Assembly: GCA_964532875.1 (NCBI GenBank) | Contig: CAZHIZ010000061.1 | Location: 1-18,052 of the forward strand | Reading direction: 5' to 3' | Source of the DNA: Caldithrix sp964532875 | GTDB taxonomy: Bacteria; Calditrichota; Calditrichia; Calditrichales; Calditrichaceae | Length of the DNA: 18,052 nt | In this document: positions 15,553-18,052 of the stretch, one piece after another | Position numbering within the stretch: the first letter of the stretch is position 1 | Layout: each line of letters starts with the position of its first letter | The notes under the pieces: model-generated | The model's database searches: none | What the model saw: the letters and a program-made list of their open reading frames with translations, nothing else | Told to the model about the DNA's origin: nothing | Translations under genes and position numbers: made by a program

Positions 15553-16236
15553 ATGAGTTTAACCCTTGACGAACAAATTTACGAGGCACTGCCCTTTTTA
15601 AAAGCGGCTTCCAGGCAATTTTTAAGCGCTTTTCAAGAAGAAGCCACGCGCCACCAGGTGCCTGCCGGAAAAATTCTTTATTGGGAAGGCGATCATTGTT
15701 CCGCTTTACCCATTGCCCTTTCGGGCCAATTTCGCGTTTTCAAAACCGGAGAGAACGGCAGCGAGATTACCCTTTACCGCTTTGCCAAAGGCGAGAGTTG
15801 CATTTTAACCACTTCCTGTATTTTCAGTAAAGGAGAATTCCCGGCCGTGGCCAAAGTGGAAATAGCCGGCGAAATTTTGCTGGTAGCGGCCAATACCGTA
15901 CGGCTGTGGATGAACACCTTTTCCGAATGGCAACAATATCTTTGCAGTCTGTTCGGCAGGCGCCTGGCCGATACGATTGCACTGGTCGAAGAAATCACCT
16001 TTAAGGGTATGGACAAACGCCTTGTCCGCTTTCTGCTAAATCGCGCGGAAAACGGTGAAAGTCAAATTGACCTGACTCATCAGAAAATCGCTTACGAATT
16101 GGGTACGGCACGCGAAGTAATCAGCCGTATTTTAAAAGATCTGGAAATGCAAGGGATTCTGACCCTTTCGCGCGGCCATATTAAGATTGTTAACCGACCT
16201 GCCTTAAAAAGCCTTCTAAAACGCGGACAAATGTAA
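15553..16236 (+). CDS. Crp/Fnr-family transcriptional regulator
   Basis: Regulator (227 aa) with an N-terminal cyclic-nucleotide-like sensor barrel (about 15-125), a dimerisation helix (127-150) and a C-terminal helix-turn-helix (165-215). The HTH reads DLTHQKIAYELGTAREVISR (173-192); its recognition helix keeps R187-E188 and S191-R192, mixing the CRP (RE..R) and FNR (E..SR) contacts. The segment GEFPAVAKV replaces the CRP cAMP-binding RPxR-type loop, so cAMP binding is unlikely. Cysteines at 49, 83, 89 and 131 do not form the FNR N-terminal cluster motif; C83 and C89 in ESCILTTSCIF recur in a branch of the family. The ribosome binding site is weak. It lies before a DUF2892 and a cytochrome gene, probably its targets. 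Confidence 0.88.
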   Translation: MSLTLDEQIYEALPFLKAASRQFLSAFQEEATRHQVPAGKILYWEGDHCSALPIALSGQFRVFKTGENGSEITLYRFAKGESCILTTSCIFSKGEFPAVAKVEIAGEILLVAANTVRLWMNTFSEWQQYLCSLFGRRLADTIALVEEITFKGMDKRLVRFLLNRAENGESQIDLTHQKIAYELGTAREVISRILKDLEMQGILTLSRGHIKIVNRPALKSLLKRGQM

Positions 16237-16246
16237 CATTGTTACA
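16232..16246. promoter_or_regulatory. Perfect palindrome, possible Crp/Fnr-type operator
   Basis: TGTAACA-T-TGTTACA is a perfect 7-1-7 inverted repeat overlapping the stop codon of the Crp/Fnr gene, 83 bp ahead of the DUF2892 start. With a -10-like TATCTT at 16268-16273 the site would centre near -41, the class II activator position. The odd total spacing (TGTAA-N5-TTACA) differs from standard CRP (N6) and FNR (N4) sites, so the assignment is tentative. Confidence 0.4.
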
Positions 16247-16328
16247 GACTAAGCCCTTTTTGTTTTTTATCTTTTAATCAGAATAAAGAAATAGGAACGT
16301 TCATTTCAATAAAAACGGAGGTTACACA

Positions 16329-16517
16329 ATGGAGAAGAACGTGGGAAAAATCGACAAAATCATTCGCATCATCTTCGGCTTCATCATCCTTGGTTTGGGA
16401 ATTTATTATAAAAGTTGGTTGGGCGCCCTGGCTATCGTTCCATTCTTTACGGCATTAACCAGCTGGTGTCCGCTTTATCTGCCCTGCCATATTAAAACCA
16501 ACCAATCGGATGGTTAA
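16329..16517 (+). CDS. DUF2892 (YgaP-like) small membrane protein
   Basis: Short inner-membrane protein (62 aa) made of the DUF2892 domain alone. The start EKNVGKIDKIIRIIFGFII (2-20) is the family signature leading into the first membrane helix. A second helix spans about 30-45, and the C-terminal SWCPLYLPCHIKT (45-57) carries C47 and C53 in the place of the usual CPxYxPxGxxT motif. In YgaP this module follows a rhodanese domain; here it stands alone. GGAGG seven bases upstream of the ATG is a strong ribosome binding site. It sits 92 nt after the Crp/Fnr gene and 33 nt before the multihaem cytochrome, so it is probably co-transcribed with the latter. Role unknown; a sulfur or redox link is only inferred. 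Confidence 0.85.
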   Translation: MEKNVGKIDKIIRIIFGFIILGLGIYYKSWLGALAIVPFFTALTSWCPLYLPCHIKTNQSDG

Positions 16518-16550
16518 TCGGCAATTTAATCAAACAAATCAGGAGGGCTT

Positions 16551-17972
16551 ATGCGCGTCAAATCGGTATTTGTTTTATTACTGTTCGTCATGAGCAGTAC
16601 ACTGTTCGCCCAAAAGTACATCATTATCGGCTGGAACGATTTGGGCATGCATTGCAGCAATAAAGATTTTTCCACCCTGGCTATTTTGCCTCCTTACAAC
16701 AACATTTACGCCCAGGTCATTCAAGTGGGTGATGCCGACCATAATCCGCAGATTGTTACCAACAATATTCGCGTCACGTATGAGATTCCGGGTAATACCT
16801 ATTCGGTGGGCAAAACCAATTTCTGGGATTACGAAGATCAATTGTTCGGGGTGAATCTTGATCCCAATATCGGTCTGGAAGGCAACGGTTTAAGCGGCGA
16901 CATGACGGCAACGGACAATTATTTTTCCGTGAAAGGCGTCCCTTTAACTCCTTACACCGACGCCGATCTGCAACATGAAGACCCCTTCCAGCTCGGTTTG
17001 CTCAAAGCGTTTGATGCCAACCATCAGCTTTTGGCCAGTACGCAACCGGTGGTGCCGGTTTCCAATGAGATCAACTGCGTCAGTTCCGGTTGCCACAGCA
17101 GCGAGCAACAAATTTTGAACGAACACGAGCGTGAAGGCGGATTCGATCCCAACAACACGCCTATTCTGTGTTCCGATTGCCATGCGGACAACGCCCTGAA
17201 CAAACCCGGCAAACCGGGAGTGCCCTCTCTTTCCGAAGTGATCCACAAAGAGCACGGCGAAAAGACCAACGATTGTTACAAATGTCACCCCGGCCCCAAC
17301 ACCCAATGTTTGCGCGGAGTAATGAAGACCCAGCATAATTTTGTCTGTCAGGACTGCCACGGGGATGTGCGCCATGTGGGAGAATCCATTAAAAACGGGC
17401 GGGAACCCTGGGTAGACGAACCTTCCTGCGGAGCTTCCAACTGCCACGGCTCCACCTATGCCGAAGAAAGCGGAAAATTATTTCGGGAATCGCGCGGGCA
17501 CGGCGGATTGTATTGCAGCGCCTGTCACGGTGAGCCCCATGCCATTGTACCCAGCGGCAACGATCGGGACAACGTGCAGAACACCGATTTGCAGGGCTAT
17601 GCCGGCACGCTGGACAAATGCTCCGTTTGCCACGGCACCACGCCCAAAGGCCCGGGTCCGCACGGTATTGTTTCCACCCTGGTGCAGGCGAATGAGCGAC
17701 TTGTTCCGCAAAAGAATGAATTGCAGCAAAATTATCCCAATCCCTTTAACCCGAGTACGACCATTCCTTTTACTATCAAACAGGCGGGTTGGGTACATTT
17801 AGATGTTTACAACCAGTTGGGTAAAAAAGTATTCACGGTTTTGAATGCCTATTTTCAGCCCGGTTCTTTTACGGCCAAATTCAATGCGCAATTCCTGTCA
17901 TCCGGTGTGTATTATTATCGCTTAACGATCGGAAATTTCAGCCAGACCCGAAAGATGTTTTTTCTGCGCTAA
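16551..17972 (+). CDS. Secreted multihaem c-type cytochrome with T9SS sorting tail
   Basis: Exported redox protein (473 aa). A Sec signal peptide (1-20, ending LFA-Q) is followed by a domain with GWNDLGMHCSNKDF (27-40) and AILPPYNNIYAQ (44-55), a wording I recall from the front of multihaem cytochromes in other phyla. Haem sites then run CSDCH (207), CYKCH (242), CQDCH (266), CSACH (322) and CSVCH (357). Two wider CxxxxCH sites lie at 176-182 and 293-299, so 5 to 7 haems are expected. Residues 391-473 are a type IX secretion sorting domain (LQQNYPNPFNPSTTI, then GSF...LSSGVYYYRL and KMFFLR). The protein would receive haem in the periplasm and then move to the cell surface or medium. AGGAGG precedes the ATG. 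A role in extracellular electron transfer or as a surface redox enzyme is inference. Confidence 0.9.
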   Translation: MRVKSVFVLLLFVMSSTLFAQKYIIIGWNDLGMHCSNKDFSTLAILPPYNNIYAQVIQVGDADHNPQIVTNNIRVTYEIPGNTYSVGKTNFWDYEDQLFGVNLDPNIGLEGNGLSGDMTATDNYFSVKGVPLTPYTDADLQHEDPFQLGLLKAFDANHQLLASTQPVVPVSNEINCVSSGCHSSEQQILNEHEREGGFDPNNTPILCSDCHADNALNKPGKPGVPSLSEVIHKEHGEKTNDCYKCHPGPNTQCLRGVMKTQHNFVCQDCHGDVRHVGESIKNGREPWVDEPSCGASNCHGSTYAEESGKLFRESRGHGGLYCSACHGEPHAIVPSGNDRDNVQNTDLQGYAGTLDKCSVCHGTTPKGPGPHGIVSTLVQANERLVPQKNELQQNYPNPFNPSTTIPFTIKQAGWVHLDVYNQLGKKVFTVLNAYFQPGSFTAKFNAQFLSSGVYYYRLTIGNFSQTRKMFFLR

Positions 17973-17993
17973 GGCGCCTCCTTCGAAACACAC

Positions 17994-18036
17994 AGCGTCA
18001 TCGGTACCCTCATTTGGCGGGCCGATGGCGCTTTTG
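17994..18036 (+). terminator. Terminator-like hairpin after the cytochrome gene
   Basis: AGCGTCATCGG (17994-18004) pairs with CCGATGGCGCT (18022-18032) over 11 positions with one G-T. An inner CCC/GGG extends the stem past a 2-nt bulge, and TTT follows. It starts 21 nt after the stop codon and probably ends the DUF2892-cytochrome transcript, although the T run is short. Confidence 0.6.
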
Positions 18037-18052
18037 CAATACCTGCGCAACC

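Noticed and set aside
15522..15569. Sixteen-codon frame (15 residues plus stop) starting before and overlapping the start of the Crp/Fnr gene.
   Set aside because: No ribosome binding site precedes it and the peptide (MSKTESTENSHEFNP) resembles nothing; likely chance.
16944..17447. Long minus-strand frame (167 codons) opposite the multihaem cytochrome.
   Set aside because: It is antisense to a clearly coding gene with signal peptide, haem motifs and sorting tail, and shows no family features.
1..18052. CRISPR arrays, insertion sequences, integrases, phage genes or attachment sites.
   Set aside because: No spaced direct repeats, transposase-like frames or terminal inverted repeats were seen; the tRNA-Ala has no integrase next to it.

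Overview
The window looks like a draft-genome contig from a Gram-negative, probably thermophilic or anaerobic bacterium of the Calditrichota (Caldithrix-like) or a neighbouring FCB-type lineage. The strongest clue is the multihaem protein at the right end, whose C-terminus starts with LQQNYPNPFNPSTTI. That wording of the type IX secretion (T9SS) sorting domain is typical of Calditrichota, Ignavibacteria and related phyla. Base composition is near 50% GC in genes, and intergenic regions are AT-rich. A run of exactly 100 N (14247-14346) is an assembly gap of unknown true size.

Region 1 (1-5660, all minus strand) is a complete-looking SUF iron-sulfur cluster assembly operon read from right to left: an Rrf2-family regulator, sufB, sufC, sufD, sufU, a SufT/MIP18-like protein, and the first 176 codons of sufS, which runs off the left edge. 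Spacings are 24-67 nt and each cistron has a recognisable ribosome binding site. In front of the regulator lies a sigma-70-like promoter followed by two copies of a 25-bp palindrome in the leader, the second ending at the start codon. This is a strong candidate for an autoregulatory, Fe-S-sensing operator pair.

Region 2 (5690-5860, minus) is a tRNA-Ala(GGC) with its own near-consensus promoter and a rho-independent terminator.

Region 3 (5923-11316, minus) is a galactose-scavenging cluster. It holds a lipoprotein GH27 alpha-galactosidase with two accessory N-terminal domains, then a vSGLT-like sodium/galactose symporter, a terminator, and galactokinase. Together they would release galactose from alpha-galactosides outside the cytoplasmic membrane, import it with sodium, and phosphorylate it. 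No galT, galE or outer-membrane transporter gene is in the window.

Region 4 (11475-14117, plus) is a PhoB/PhoR-type two-component system, divergent from the galactosidase and with no phosphate-transport genes beside it.

Region 5 (14118-14577) is a gene-poor, low-complexity stretch with the scaffold gap. The tail of an unidentified minus-strand gene lies on the left side of the gap.

Region 6 (14578-18036, plus) carries an atypical NAD(P)-binding SDR, a Crp/Fnr-family regulator, a small DUF2892 membrane protein, and a secreted multihaem c-type cytochrome with a T9SS tail, closed by a terminator-like hairpin. A perfect 15-bp palindrome overlaps the stop codon of the regulator, just ahead of the DUF2892-cytochrome pair. 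This regulator, membrane protein and surface cytochrome set is the most promising candidate here for an under-described redox system, possibly extracellular electron transfer. All family assignments are from reading the sequence; no database search was run.
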